From: Parafrankia sp. EUN1f | GTDB lineage: Bacteria; Actinomycetota; Actinomycetes; Frankiales; Frankiaceae | NCBI RefSeq assembly: GCF_000177675.1 | Contig: NZ_ADGX01000019.1 | Location: 1 to 64,000 of the forward strand | DNA length: 64,000 nt | Direction of reading: 5' to 3' | In this document: piece by piece, positions 50,595 to 59,198 of the stretch | Layout of the letters: the number at the start of each line of letters is the position of its first letter | Position numbering within the stretch: the first letter of the stretch is position 1 | The notes under the pieces: model-generated | The model's database searches: none | Told to the model about the DNA's origin: nothing | What the model saw: only the letters and a program-made list of their open reading frames with translations | Made by a program: the position numbers and the translations under genes

Positions 50595-53105
50595 TCACCA
50601 GCCCAGCTTGCCCGCCCACCGCCGCCAGGGACGTCCATGGTGTGAACTTGACGTGCGCCTGCGGTAAACACGGACGCTGACGGCCGCCACGTCGAGCCGG
50701 AGCGTCTCCCCGCGTGCGGACAGTGCCCGCTCCCGCCGGGTGCCGCGGCCGCCGAAGGCCACGGCGTCGGTGTCCAGCACCGGCTTCCACCGCCGGCCGG
50801 CCAGCGACGGGTGCGACAGTGTGCGGCCGGGCGCGGGCTCGTTGGCCAGGCTCGCCACCACGAGGAACTCCTCGCCCGCGTCCCAGCGGCGGAAGGCGAT
50901 CAGACGGGCCGGGTCGTCGGCCGCAACCACCTCGACGGACCGCGACCGCAGCGTCGGGCTGCCCAGCCGCAGTGCGACGAGCGCCCGGTAGCAGGCGAAC
51001 TGGCCGGCGCCGCGATTCGCGCGCAGCCCGGCGAGGTCCTCCTTGGCCTCGGTGAACGAGTCGTGGAGAAACGCCTGGTCGGCACCCACCTCGTCGCCCA
51101 TCAGGAACATCGGTGTGCCGGGGGAGAGCAGCGTGAGCGCCGCGACACACCGCAGCCGGGCGAGGGCGAACCAGGCGGTCTCGCCGTCGAGCGGGGCGTG
51201 GTCGACGGCGACGAGGATGTTGCGCGCGGTCTGCTCGGCGTTGCCCGCCTCGTCGTGGCTTTCTGTGTAGACCACGGCGTGGTCCGCTGCTGCCGTCAGG
51301 GCGGCACCGAACCGGCCCATCGCCAGCGGGCCGTGCTGGTCGCGACCGGCGGTGTGCAGCAGCTTCGCGTACTCCGGTCCCTCACCCTTGTCGCCGATCA
51401 GGTGGTGGTAGAAGTCGACGTACCAGCGTGCGTCGAAGCCGAGCCCGCCCTCCTCGGCGGGCCTGGTCACCTCGGCCCAGCCCGAGTGGTCCTCCGCGAT
51501 GAGCATCACCTGCGGGTCGACGACGCGCAGGGTCTGGCACAGCTCGCGCAGGAACTTGCGCCCGGCGATGTTCGCCGCGCCGACGGGGCTCCCGTCCGCG
51601 TGCAGGCGGTTGTAGGAGTGGATCGAGGTGGTCTGATCGACCCGCAGCCCGTCGATGTGGAAGTCGTCGAGCAAAGCCACCGCGCTGGCGATGAACAGCG
51701 CGCGGACGTTCTCGTCGTGGTAGCGCGGAGCCCAGCCGGAGGAGACGTTGTCGAGGTAGCCGCCGTCCGGGTGGGGGTGGTCGGTCTCGGCACCCTCGTA
51801 CCAGTAGTAGATGTTCCGGCTCGCGGCCGTGCTGTCGACCTGCCAGGCGCAGCGCTGGGCGTTCGGGCTGTAGTGGTTGTAGACGACGTCCATGAGGACG
51901 GCGAGCCCGCGCCGGTGACAGGCGCGGACGAATCCCCGCAGCCCCTCCCGTCCACCCGCGCTCTGCTTGACGGCGAGCAGGTGCGAGCTGCCGTAGCCCC
52001 AGGATCTCGTCCCGCTGAACTCGAACATGGGCATCAGCTCGACGGCGTTGACGCCCAGGTCGACGAGGTGGTCCAGCAGGGCCGTCGCGTCGGCGAAGGT
52101 GCCGGCCGCGGTGTGGCCGAACCCCAGCGAGCCCACGTGCAGCTCGTAGATGACCAGGTCCTCGACGCGGCGCGGGACGGGCCGGGCCGGGTCGAACTCG
52201 TCCGCCCAGAACCGGGCGTCGTCGCGGGTGTCGACGATGACCGAGCAGCTCACGGCGCCGTCCAGCTCGTGGGCCGGCCCGTCGTAGGGGGCGCCGCACG
52301 GGTCGACGTCACCGGCGCCGCACTGGCGCGTCGAGTACATGTCGGACCGCCAGGCCACCGAGCCGTCGTCGCGCACGATGCGGTAGGCGTAGCGCCGGCC
52401 GACCCAGTCGGTGAAGCCGGGGGCGGCGGCCTCCCACCAGCCGCCGGCCACCGCGCGCATCTGCAGCCTGGTGAGCTGGTCGTCCTCGCCTCGGCCGTCG
52501 TCGGCGATGTAGCCGCTCGGCCCGGCGAAGGCCACCTCGACGCCACGCGCGTGTGGCGCCCAGACCCGGAACCGGATCCGCTCAGCCGCCTCGGCGCCGG
52601 CGCCGGCGCTCGCGCTGGTGGTGCCGGCCCCGGCCCCGGCCCCGTTGCCGGCCCCGGCCCCGTTGCCGGCGTCGGCGCCGGGGTCGCGGATCAGGCGTCG
52701 TGCGCCGTTGTGCCGGTGCGCCGCGAGCCGGAACTCGGCCTGGGCCACCGGCCCGTCCTGCGGCTCGACCCGCAGCTGGCGGACCTGCGTCGTGACCTGC
52801 GGGTCCGCCAGCTCCGCGGGGATCCCCCACACCCGCGAGCCGTCGGGACGGACCAGCCACACACCCCAGTCGACGGTCCAGGAGGTACTCGCGTCCAGCG
52901 TGACCGAGGCGCGGAAGGCGGCGGTGCCGTCCTCGGCGACGAAGCGCTCCATCGCCGTCGTCGACCACGCGGCGGCGGGCCGCCCCTGCTCGTCCCAGCC
53001 GCCGGCGAGCAGTGCCTCGTCCGCGATCCGACGTCCGACACCGGTGTGGTAGACGAAGTCGACGCGAACGGTTCCGGTGTCCTGCATGACCGACCAGAAT
53101 GTCAT
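50595..53105 (-). CDS. GH13 alpha-amylase family enzyme, branching-enzyme-like
   Basis: 836-residue glycoside hydrolase family 13 protein. An N-terminal region with a CBM48-like domain (~180-290, IRFRVWAPHARGVEVAFAGP) precedes the barrel (~330-690). Catalytic residues are present: nucleophile Asp in IDGLRVDQT, acid/base Glu in LIAEDHSGW, transition-state Asp in TESHDEAGN. The last ~90 residues form the beta C-domain. ESHD and AEDHSG point to glucan branching rather than debranching, but this is unproven. A low-complexity Gly/Ala insert (NGAGAGNGAGAGAG) follows ~150. First gene before the NUDIX gene. Confidence 0.83.
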   Translation of the reverse strand: MTFWSVMQDTGTVRVDFVYHTGVGRRIADEALLAGGWDEQGRPAAAWSTTAMERFVAEDGTAAFRASVTLDASTSWTVDWGVWLVRPDGSRVWGIPAELADPQVTTQVRQLRVEPQDGPVAQAEFRLAAHRHNGARRLIRDPGADAGNGAGAGNGAGAGAGTTSASAGAGAEAAERIRFRVWAPHARGVEVAFAGPSGYIADDGRGEDDQLTRLQMRAVAGGWWEAAAPGFTDWVGRRYAYRIVRDDGSVAWRSDMYSTRQCGAGDVDPCGAPYDGPAHELDGAVSCSVIVDTRDDARFWADEFDPARPVPRRVEDLVIYELHVGSLGFGHTAAGTFADATALLDHLVDLGVNAVELMPMFEFSGTRSWGYGSSHLLAVKQSAGGREGLRGFVRACHRRGLAVLMDVVYNHYSPNAQRCAWQVDSTAASRNIYYWYEGAETDHPHPDGGYLDNVSSGWAPRYHDENVRALFIASAVALLDDFHIDGLRVDQTTSIHSYNRLHADGSPVGAANIAGRKFLRELCQTLRVVDPQVMLIAEDHSGWAEVTRPAEEGGLGFDARWYVDFYHHLIGDKGEGPEYAKLLHTAGRDQHGPLAMGRFGAALTAAADHAVVYTESHDEAGNAEQTARNILVAVDHAPLDGETAWFALARLRCVAALTLLSPGTPMFLMGDEVGADQAFLHDSFTEAKEDLAGLRANRGAGQFACYRALVALRLGSPTLRSRSVEVVAADDPARLIAFRRWDAGEEFLVVASLANEPAPGRTLSHPSLAGRRWKPVLDTDAVAFGGRGTRRERALSARGETLRLDVAAVSVRVYRRRTSSSHHGRPWRRWAGKLGW

Positions 53106-53212
53106 GCTTGGCGCGCTTTGCGGCTCTCGGTACCCGACGGGGTCACCCGTCGGCGTAGGCGCGGTCGGGGGCCCGGGCCGGGCCGATCGCCGTGGCGGGC
53201 CCGGCGCACGCG

Positions 53213-53257
53213 TCGGCGCTGTTCTCCCGGGAGGACCGCCCGGGAGAACAGCGCCGA
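53213..53257. terminator. very strong 19-bp hairpin
   Basis: A perfect 19-base-pair stem (left arm 53213-53231, right arm 53239-53257, opening TCGGCGCTGTTCTCCCGG) with a 7-base loop lies between the Kelch gene's stop (53303) and the GH13 start (53105), both on the minus strand. It should terminate the Kelch transcript and isolate the GH13 gene. Confidence 0.75.
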
Positions 53258-53302
53258 CAGATGATCTTACTTCAGATGATCCTCACAGGATCGGCGGGCG
53301 GG

Positions 53303-54913
53303 TCACTCGCTCAGCGACGCCGTGGAATCCAGCGCGGTACCGGAGCTGGAGGTACCGCCGGTCACGTAGACGTGGCCGTCACCACCGGTCGCGGCACCGG
53401 CGCCGGCGCGGGTCGAGAGGGCCCCGCTCGGGCCGGCCGACCAGTTGTCGTCGTCGGGGGTGAACACCTGGGTGTCACCGACGACCTTCCCGTTGCTGTC
53501 CCGGCCACCGGTCACATAGACCCGGCCGTCCGGCCCGGTCGCCGCCGCCGCGTCCGAGACACCGGTCGGCAGGTCGGCTACCTGAACCCAGGAACCGCCG
53601 GGCGCGCCACCGGAGCCCGGCGTGTACGCGTAGGCGTCGGAGGAGGCCTTCTTGCCGTTGCCCGACGCACTCCCACCGGCGGCGAGGATACGGCCGTCCG
53701 GCAGCGCCGCCAGCGCGGGCGAGGTCGTGGCCGACGGCGGAGCCGCGGCCGTGGACCAGCTCCTGCTGCCCGGGTCGTAGATGGCCAGCGTGGAGGAGTC
53801 GAGGACGTAGATCTTCCCGTCGTTGCCGCGGGTCGCGCTCGGGTCGCCCATCGGCTTCGGCAGCGACGGCCCGCTGCTCCATGAGCCGCTCGACGGCGAG
53901 TAGACCTCGACGGAGTCCGTCGGGGTGGCGTCGTCACCGGTACGCCCACCGATCGCGTAGACGTTTCCGTTCGCGTCGGTGGCGGCGGCCGGGTGGGTGC
54001 GCGCGGTCGTCAGCGACGCCGCGTTGGACCACTCGCTGCTTTTCGGGTCGAACACCTGGACGGTGTCCACCGGCGTGCCCGCGCCGGGTGACACGGCCGC
54101 GCCGCCGGCGCCCGGCGAGGCGCTGGCCGACGACGTCGGCGAGCCGCTGGACGTCGCCGTCGAGCCCGGCGACGTGGTGGTGGTTGTGGTGGTGGGCGTC
54201 GTCGTGTCGTTGCCCGGCGAGCCGGGCATGTCGGTCGGCATGTCGGTCGGCATGTCCGTTGGCATGTCAGTCGGCATATCGCCGTTGAACGCGGCCGGCG
54301 TCAGCCGTACACCAGGCGTCTGCCCCGTCCCGCCACCGGCCGGGCCGGTCGTCGGCGTCGTCGGACCGCCGGTCTGGGGCGACCCGGTGGGGGAGGACGT
54401 GGTCGCGGTGGGGCTTGTGGTCGGCGAACCGGTCGGCGAAGCGGTTCCGCCCGCTCCACCGGCGCCCGCCGCGCCGCTGGTGGTCTCACCGCCGATCGCG
54501 AAGATCTTTCCGTCGCAGCCGGCGGTCGCCCCCAGGTTGGCACGCGCCGAGGGCAGGTCGGCGACGGACTGCCAGGTCTTCAGAGGGCCGGAGACCTCCG
54601 GCAGCGTCGGGCACTTCGAGCCCGCCGTGCCCGCCGCGCCGGGTGCGGCGCTCGCCGTGCCGCTGGGTGAGGGCGAGCCCGTCCCGGTGGGTGAGGCAGT
54701 CCCGGTGGGCGAGGCAGTCCCGGTCGGCGATCCGGTTCCGCCGGTCGGTGAGCCCGTCCCGTAGGTCGGCGCGGCCGACTGGGTGGCCGGGCTGGTCGGC
54801 TGGGCGTGGGCGTCTGGTGCGAAGAGGATCGGCGTGGCCAGGGCCGCGGTCAGTGTGGCGGTCAGGACGAACGCGCGGGACGCACAGCGCTGGGACGTTC
54901 GTGACCAGCTCAT
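53303..54913 (-). CDS. secreted Kelch-repeat protein with long low-complexity linkers
   Basis: 536 residues: signal peptide (~1-38, FVLTATLTAALATPILFAPD), an SPTGTASPTGT repeat stalk, one Kelch blade (SVADLPSARANLGATAGCDG, KIFAIGGE), a long Thr/Ser/Pro/Gly insert including DMPTDMPTDMPT, then five more Kelch blades (NVYAIGGRTGDD, KIYVLDSS, RILAAGGSASGN, RVYVTGGRDSN, HVYVTGGTSSS). Kelch blades form a beta-propeller for protein or glycan binding. ATG 54913 has AAGGGGGG 5 bases upstream. The repeat insert splits blade one from the rest. Extracellular role inferred; no anchor seen. Confidence 0.8.
   Translation of the reverse strand: MSWSRTSQRCASRAFVLTATLTAALATPILFAPDAHAQPTSPATQSAAPTYGTGSPTGGTGSPTGTASPTGTASPTGTGSPSPSGTASAAPGAAGTAGSKCPTLPEVSGPLKTWQSVADLPSARANLGATAGCDGKIFAIGGETTSGAAGAGGAGGTASPTGSPTTSPTATTSSPTGSPQTGGPTTPTTGPAGGGTGQTPGVRLTPAAFNGDMPTDMPTDMPTDMPTDMPGSPGNDTTTPTTTTTTTSPGSTATSSGSPTSSASASPGAGGAAVSPGAGTPVDTVQVFDPKSSEWSNAASLTTARTHPAAATDANGNVYAIGGRTGDDATPTDSVEVYSPSSGSWSSGPSLPKPMGDPSATRGNDGKIYVLDSSTLAIYDPGSRSWSTAAAPPSATTSPALAALPDGRILAAGGSASGNGKKASSDAYAYTPGSGGAPGGSWVQVADLPTGVSDAAAATGPDGRVYVTGGRDSNGKVVGDTQVFTPDDDNWSAGPSGALSTRAGAGAATGGDGHVYVTGGTSSSGTALDSTASLSE
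54225..54276. repeat. 12-base in-frame repeat in Kelch gene
   Basis: GGCATGTCGGTC occurs twice perfectly, then GGCATGTCCGTT and GGCATGTCAGTC. On the minus strand it codes Asp-Met-Pro-Thr four times within the linker of the Kelch protein. Confidence 0.85.
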
Positions 54914-55231
54914 GGGTTCCCCCCTTTGAGGCCCCGAGCGGGACCGGACCATTGGGTGGACATCGGGCGCGACCGACCGCGATCGGCGGCGCACGAGGAT
55001 GGTCGGCTCTGGTTAGCCGCGGTCGTTGCCACATCGAGGGTCGCGACGGGCACGGATTGTCTTCCCCTAGTTTCTGAGAGTAGTCATGGCTGTGCGTGAC
55101 CATCGGGGGTCACCCGCCGCGAATGCCAACCAGCCCACCGGACCACCCGCTCGATGGCTCGACGGGGCACGGAGCGGAGCGGGCCTTAGGCTTGCCGGGC
55201 CGGGCGGCGAGGACGGATCGAGGGCCGGGAC
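54914..55231. other. 318-base divergent region
   Basis: Promoter region between the Kelch gene (leftward) and the Ddn-like gene (rightward). Apart from the Kelch ribosome site at ~54919-54926 and a modestly AT-richer patch near 55060-55090, I see no structured feature and no credible small gene. Confidence 0.4.
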
Positions 55232-55660
55232 ATGGTGAGCGAGCGTGGCTTCAAGGCCATGAACAGCGCGCACAGGCTGCTGTTGAAGGCGACCCGCGGC
55301 CGGCTCGGCTGGCATGCGATCGGCATGCCCGTCCTGGAGCTGACGACGGTCGGCCGCCGCAGCGGCCACCAGCACACGATCATGCTCACCTCGCCGGTCC
55401 GCGACGGCGCGGCGATCGTGTTGGTGGCCTCCCGAGGCGGCGACGACCGCCATCCCGACTGGTTCCTCAATCTCCGCGCCCAGCCTGACGTCGAGGTCCG
55501 CCTCCGTGGTGACGCGTGGCGCCCGATGCGCGCCCGGGTCGCCACGGAGGCGGAACGCGACCGGCTGTGGCCGCGGGTCGTCGCGGGCAACCGGGTCTAC
55601 GAGGGATACCAGCGCAAATCGAAACGGGTGATTCCCCTGGTCCTGCTGGAACCGCGCTGA
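55232..55660 (+). CDS. Ddn-family deazaflavin-dependent oxidoreductase
   Basis: 142-residue split-barrel protein of the same family as the one at 49482. MPVLELTTVGRRSGHQHTIM, LTSPVRDGAAIVLVASRGGD, HPDWFLNLRAQPDVEVRLRG are the family segments, and the C-terminal YEGYQRKSKRVIPLVLLEPR is typical. It presumably binds F420H2; substrate unknown. ATG/GTG choice: GTG 55232 is used here, and the ATG at 55259 is internal to the family helix. Confidence 0.87.
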   Translation: MVSERGFKAMNSAHRLLLKATRGRLGWHAIGMPVLELTTVGRRSGHQHTIMLTSPVRDGAAIVLVASRGGDDRHPDWFLNLRAQPDVEVRLRGDAWRPMRARVATEAERDRLWPRVVAGNRVYEGYQRKSKRVIPLVLLEPR

Positions 55661-55780
55661 CATCACACCCGTGCGGGGCGCGGATGGTCCGGATGGTCCG
55701 GCCGTGGGCTCCCATACCGGCGCCGAGCGGGAGGAATCCGAGCAGGAGGAAGATGCCGACAGACGGGGAGGCGGGTGGGG

Positions 55781-56938
55781 ATGGCTGTGCGGGTGCCGGT
55801 GATCGCGCTCACCGGATATCTGGGCGCGGGCAAGACGACGGTGCTGAACCACCTGCTGCGGGCCCCCGGGGCGCGGCTCGGTGTGGTGGTCAACGATTTC
55901 GGTGCGATCAACGTCGACGCGGCCCTGGTCAGCGGCCAGGTGGACGAGCCTGCCTCCATCGCCGGTGGATGCCTGTGCTGCCTGCCGGACACCGACGGCC
56001 TCGACGTGGCGCTGGCGAAGCTGAGCCAGCCGAAGCTGCGCCTCGACGCGGTGATCGTCGAGGCCAGCGGGGTGGCCGACCCGCCGGCGCTCGCCCGGCT
56101 CATCCGGTTCAGCGGGGTGCCTCGGGTGCGCCCCGGCGGCCTTGTCGACGTCGTGGACGCCGCCGCCTACTTCGACACGGTCGACCCGGGCACCGGCCTG
56201 CCCCCGGCCCGGTTCGCCTCCGCGACCCTCGTCGTGATCAACAAGACCGACCGGCTCCCGCCGGAGCACCGCGCGGACATCCTGGGGCGGATCACCGACC
56301 GGGTACGCGAGTCCAACCCGCAGGTCCACGTCGTCGAGACGACGCACGGGCGCCTTGACCCCGCCCTGGTCCTCGACACCGCGAACCCGCACGACCCGAT
56401 CGACGAGCTCCCGCTCGCCGCCGCGGCCAGGGAGGCCGGCGAAGCCGGGGACGGCGAGGGCCACGCCCACGACCATGACGGCGAAGCACACCCGCGGGCC
56501 GACGCGGTGACCGTGCTCGCCACCGGCCCGGTCGACCCGGGCCGGCTGGTCGATCTGATCGAGCGGCCCCCTCCTGGCGTCTACCGCCTCAAGGGCACCG
56601 TGACCGTGGACACCGGCCGCGGTCTGCGCCCCCATGTGGTCAACCTCGTCGGCGGCCAGATCCACATCGCCGCCCGGCCCAGCATCCCGAAGCCCGGCAT
56701 CCCGAAGCCCGGCATCCCGAAGCCCGGCATCCCCGAGCCCAGCAGCACCAGCCCCGGCTCCAGCTCGACCAGGCCCGGCTTCGCGGCCGACGGCGGCGAC
56801 GGACTGGTCGCGATCGGCCTGCGCCTCGACCTGGCCGGCGTCCAGGCCCGGCTGGAGGCGGCCGTCGCACCCTGCACCGCGCGGCCCACCGCGGACGACG
56901 TCCGCCGCCTCGCCCGCTATCGACGGCTGAGCGTCTGA
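55781..56938 (+). CDS. CobW/G3E family GTP-binding metallochaperone-like protein
   Basis: 385-residue G3E GTPase. P-loop TGYLGAGKTTVLN, the metal-binding GGCLCCLPD (CxCC), and NKTDRL for guanine recognition are all present. A His/Asp-rich loop (GHAHDHDGEAHPR, ~230) and a C-terminal CobW_C domain follow. The family inserts or delivers Zn or other metals. A Pro/Gly/Ile/Lys repeat (KPGIPKPGIPKPGIPEP, 56681-56740, four 15-base units) interrupts the C-terminal domain, an in-frame expansion. ATG 55781 has GGGGAGG 9 bases upstream; GTG 55775 is the alternative. Confidence 0.87.
   Translation: MAVRVPVIALTGYLGAGKTTVLNHLLRAPGARLGVVVNDFGAINVDAALVSGQVDEPASIAGGCLCCLPDTDGLDVALAKLSQPKLRLDAVIVEASGVADPPALARLIRFSGVPRVRPGGLVDVVDAAAYFDTVDPGTGLPPARFASATLVVINKTDRLPPEHRADILGRITDRVRESNPQVHVVETTHGRLDPALVLDTANPHDPIDELPLAAAAREAGEAGDGEGHAHDHDGEAHPRADAVTVLATGPVDPGRLVDLIERPPPGVYRLKGTVTVDTGRGLRPHVVNLVGGQIHIAARPSIPKPGIPKPGIPKPGIPEPSSTSPGSSSTRPGFAADGGDGLVAIGLRLDLAGVQARLEAAVAPCTARPTADDVRRLARYRRLSV
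56681..56740 (+). repeat. 15-base in-frame repeat in CobW-type gene
   Basis: Four units of 15 bases (GGCATCCCGAAGCCC consensus) at 56681-56695, 56696-56710, 56711-56725 and 56726-56740 code the Ile-Pro-Lys-Pro-Gly repeat. Confidence 0.85.
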
Positions 56939-57003
56939 CCCGCTCGTTCGGCCGCCGCCCGAACTCGGGTCGGGGCGACAGGCAGGGCTCCTGCGGGAGG
57001 CGC

Positions 57004-57083
57004 GCAAAGGGGCGCAGCGTCACTGGCAATCCGCGAGAAGAGAGGATTTTGGTCGTCAGAACGCAAAATCCTCCACTCTTCGG
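57004..57083. repeat. interspersed hairpin repeat, copy C
   Basis: Same element as copy B at 16.5 kb. GAGGATTTTG (57042-57051) pairs with CAAAATCCTC (57064-57073) around a 12-base loop, and an outer stem GAAGA/TCTTC flanks it, where copy B has CAAGA/TCTTG. The paired changes preserve both stems. The left flank GGGGCGCAGCGTCACTGG also aligns with copy B. It fills the middle of the 327-base gap after the CobW-type gene. Confidence 0.75.
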
Positions 57084-57265
57084 ACTCGCCCAGCCGGGCC
57101 GCCGTGCTCGGCAACGGATTCCCCTGGCTCGGTGACCCGCTGATTCGTGCCCTGCTTGCGGTATGGAGAAAACCTGGGCGGCGGTACACTCCAAAGCGGG
57201 CCTGGAAAGCGTGAAGAATCTTATGGATTACGTTCGAGTCGAGCTTTGTGTAGCTGCATGGTGAA

Positions 57266-58063
57266 TTGTGGTCCAATTCCGGTGAAAGGTCTGGTTTGGG
57301 GAACTTGACACCCTTTGACGGGATAACCAATGCGAGGGATCTCGGTGGTCTCTCCACGTTGGGCGGTTTGCGTACGTTGTCGAGTGTCCTGTATCGGTCC
57401 GGCGCCCTGGACCGCATGTCGGAGCGGGACCGGCACCGGCTCGTCAACGAGATGCGTGTCGGTACGGTCGTGGACATTCGAACGCGCGAGGAATCCGACG
57501 GGGACGGGCTTCAGGACCAGCGGCTCCTGCCCGAGGTGCGGTGCGTCCACGTCTCGGTGGTTCCCGAGGGGAGAATCGGTCGCGAGCCCTTCCCCGACGG
57601 CCGCGATCCCATTGCGCTCGCCGAGGGCTACTTCGCGAACCTGGTCGAGGGCGCGGAGGCCCTCGCGGAGATCATCGCCATCATCGCGGGTGCGGTGTCG
57701 GTGGGCGAGTCGGTACTCTTCCACTGCGCTGCGGGGCGCGATCGTACCGGGCTGGTCGCGGCTCTCCTGCTCGGCCTCGTCGAGGTCACGGACGAGCACA
57801 TAATTTCGGACTACATCGCCAGCAACTCCCATGCGCTGACCATCGCGGAGCGCCTGCGGGCGAATCCGCTTTACGTCGCGCAGAGCGCTGACGGAATAAA
57901 GCCGGTGATGTTGCGGAACCTGACGATGATCCACTTCCTCGGCCTGGTCGGCGACAGGTTCGGTGGCGTCGACGGGTGGGCCTCGCGGGTGGGGGTAAGC
58001 GACGAGGCGGTCTCCGGGCTGCGCAGGAGCCTCGTGCCCGGGCAGGCCGCGCAGAGCCCATGA
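57266..58063 (+). CDS. tyrosine-protein phosphatase (PtpB / Y_phosphatase3 type)
   Basis: 265-residue dual-specificity-type phosphatase. It opens with GITNARDLGGLSTLGG (family signature NxRDLGG), has VVDIRTREES, and the catalytic P-loop HCAAGRDRTG (Cys ~154, Arg ~160). This type removes phosphate from Tyr, Ser/Thr or phosphoinositides; in mycobacteria PtpB is secreted, but no signal peptide is visible here. GTG 57266 is the most upstream start and has no clear ribosome site; MSERD or LTPF starts would be too short. Converges on the esterase gene. Confidence 0.88.
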   Translation: MWSNSGERSGLGNLTPFDGITNARDLGGLSTLGGLRTLSSVLYRSGALDRMSERDRHRLVNEMRVGTVVDIRTREESDGDGLQDQRLLPEVRCVHVSVVPEGRIGREPFPDGRDPIALAEGYFANLVEGAEALAEIIAIIAGAVSVGESVLFHCAAGRDRTGLVAALLLGLVEVTDEHIISDYIASNSHALTIAERLRANPLYVAQSADGIKPVMLRNLTMIHFLGLVGDRFGGVDGWASRVGVSDEAVSGLRRSLVPGQAAQSP

Positions 58064-58135
58064 CCGTTTCCCGGCGGTCCCCACGGCGTCCCCGCGGCGA
58101 CGCTGTCTGAGGCGTACGTCGTGGGGCTGGCGCCG

Positions 58136-59110
58136 TCAGGTGTTGCGGATGGCGTTGGCGACGAGACCGAGCGCCTCCTCGGCACGAGGCAGGGCGGCGG
58201 GGTCCAGGGTCAGGAAGCCGTGGATCTGCCCGGCGTATAGGTGCAGGTCGACGCGGACGCCGGCCTGCCACAGCCGGTCGGCGTAGGTGAGGCCTTCGGC
58301 GACGAGGGGGTCGCAGCCGGCGAGGAGCAGCGTGGTGGGCGGCAGGTCCTGGACGTCGGCGTGCAGCGGTGCCACATCCGGGTCCTGGCGCAGCGCCGGG
58401 TCCGGTACGTAGTGGTCGAAGAACCAGTTGAGGTCGTCGTCGGTCAGGGGCCAGTCGTCGCCGAAGTGGCCGCCGGCGCGGTGCTGCTCGCCCGCGGTCA
58501 CCGGGTAGGCGAGGATCTGCCGGGCCACCGGCGGCCCGCCGCGGTGGAGCAGCCGGCGGACGGCGACGGTGGCGATGTTCCCGCCGGCCGAGTCGCCGAG
58601 CACCACCAGCCGGGCCGGGTCGCCTCCCCATTCCGAGGCGTGGGCGGCCGACCATGCGATGGCGGCGACCGCGCTGTCGACGGCGTGCGGGTAGGGATGC
58701 TCGGGCGCCAGCGGGTAGTCGACCGACACCAGCACGCAGTCGGCGGCGTGGACGAGCCGCCGGCAGAAGGAGTCCGAGGCGGCGACACTGCCGATGACCC
58801 AGCCGCCGCCGTGGAAGTACACCACCACCGGGAGACCTGCGTCAGCCTCTGCCTGTGGCCGTTGCCGCGCTCGGTAGATGCGAACCGGCACCCCGGCCCG
58901 GCCCGGCACGTCCACGGTGATGTCGTGGAGGTGGTCGACGTCTGGCCCGGCGGACCCGGCCGCGGACCGTTCCTCCAGGTAGACACGCGCGCCGTCGACT
59001 CCCCGCTCGCGCATCGACGGCTGGCCGAGCTGCCTGATGCGGGCCGCGAGCTCCGCGGCGTCCGCGTCCTGCCCCGGTGGCAGTGACAGCCTGACCTCGG
59101 CGTTGCCCAT
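58136..59110 (-). CDS. HSL-type esterase/lipase (alpha/beta hydrolase)
   Basis: 324-residue hormone-sensitive-lipase-family esterase. The oxyanion hole HGGGW is at ~100-104, the nucleophile Ser ~174 in LGDSAGGNIA, an Asp in AGCDPLVAEG, and the catalytic His in QIHGFLTL near the C-terminus. ATG 59110 has AAGGAGG 7 bases upstream. It is divergent from a TetR gene whose next neighbour is a Baeyer-Villiger monooxygenase, so it is likely to hydrolyse the ester or lactone that enzyme makes. The shared 88-base promoter carries two identical-spaced dyads. Confidence 0.9.
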   Translation of the reverse strand: MGNAEVRLSLPPGQDADAAELAARIRQLGQPSMRERGVDGARVYLEERSAAGSAGPDVDHLHDITVDVPGRAGVPVRIYRARQRPQAEADAGLPVVVYFHGGGWVIGSVAASDSFCRRLVHAADCVLVSVDYPLAPEHPYPHAVDSAVAAIAWSAAHASEWGGDPARLVVLGDSAGGNIATVAVRRLLHRGGPPVARQILAYPVTAGEQHRAGGHFGDDWPLTDDDLNWFFDHYVPDPALRQDPDVAPLHADVQDLPPTTLLLAGCDPLVAEGLTYADRLWQAGVRVDLHLYAGQIHGFLTLDPAALPRAEEALGLVANAIRNT

Positions 59111-59146
59111 CGGCCCGCCCTCCTTGTCGCGCGACGGCTATGCTTT

Positions 59147-59179
59147 GGACGGATGTCCGAACTCCTCGGACGCTTGTCC
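59147..59179. promoter_or_regulatory. twin TetR-type operators
   Basis: GGAC-ggat-GTCC (59147-59158) and GGAC-gctt-GTCC (59168-59179) are two dyads with the same half-sites and a 4-base centre. Their centres are 21 bases apart, i.e. two helical turns, on one face of the DNA. They lie between the esterase and TetR starts. This is what cooperative TetR dimers would bind. Confidence 0.65.
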
Positions 59180-59198
59180 GGATCGGAGTGTATGCCGC

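Noticed and set aside
50811-53264. 817-residue plus-strand frame opposite the GH13 gene
   Set aside because: The GH13 catalytic motifs are all on the other strand; this frame is a GC-bias shadow.
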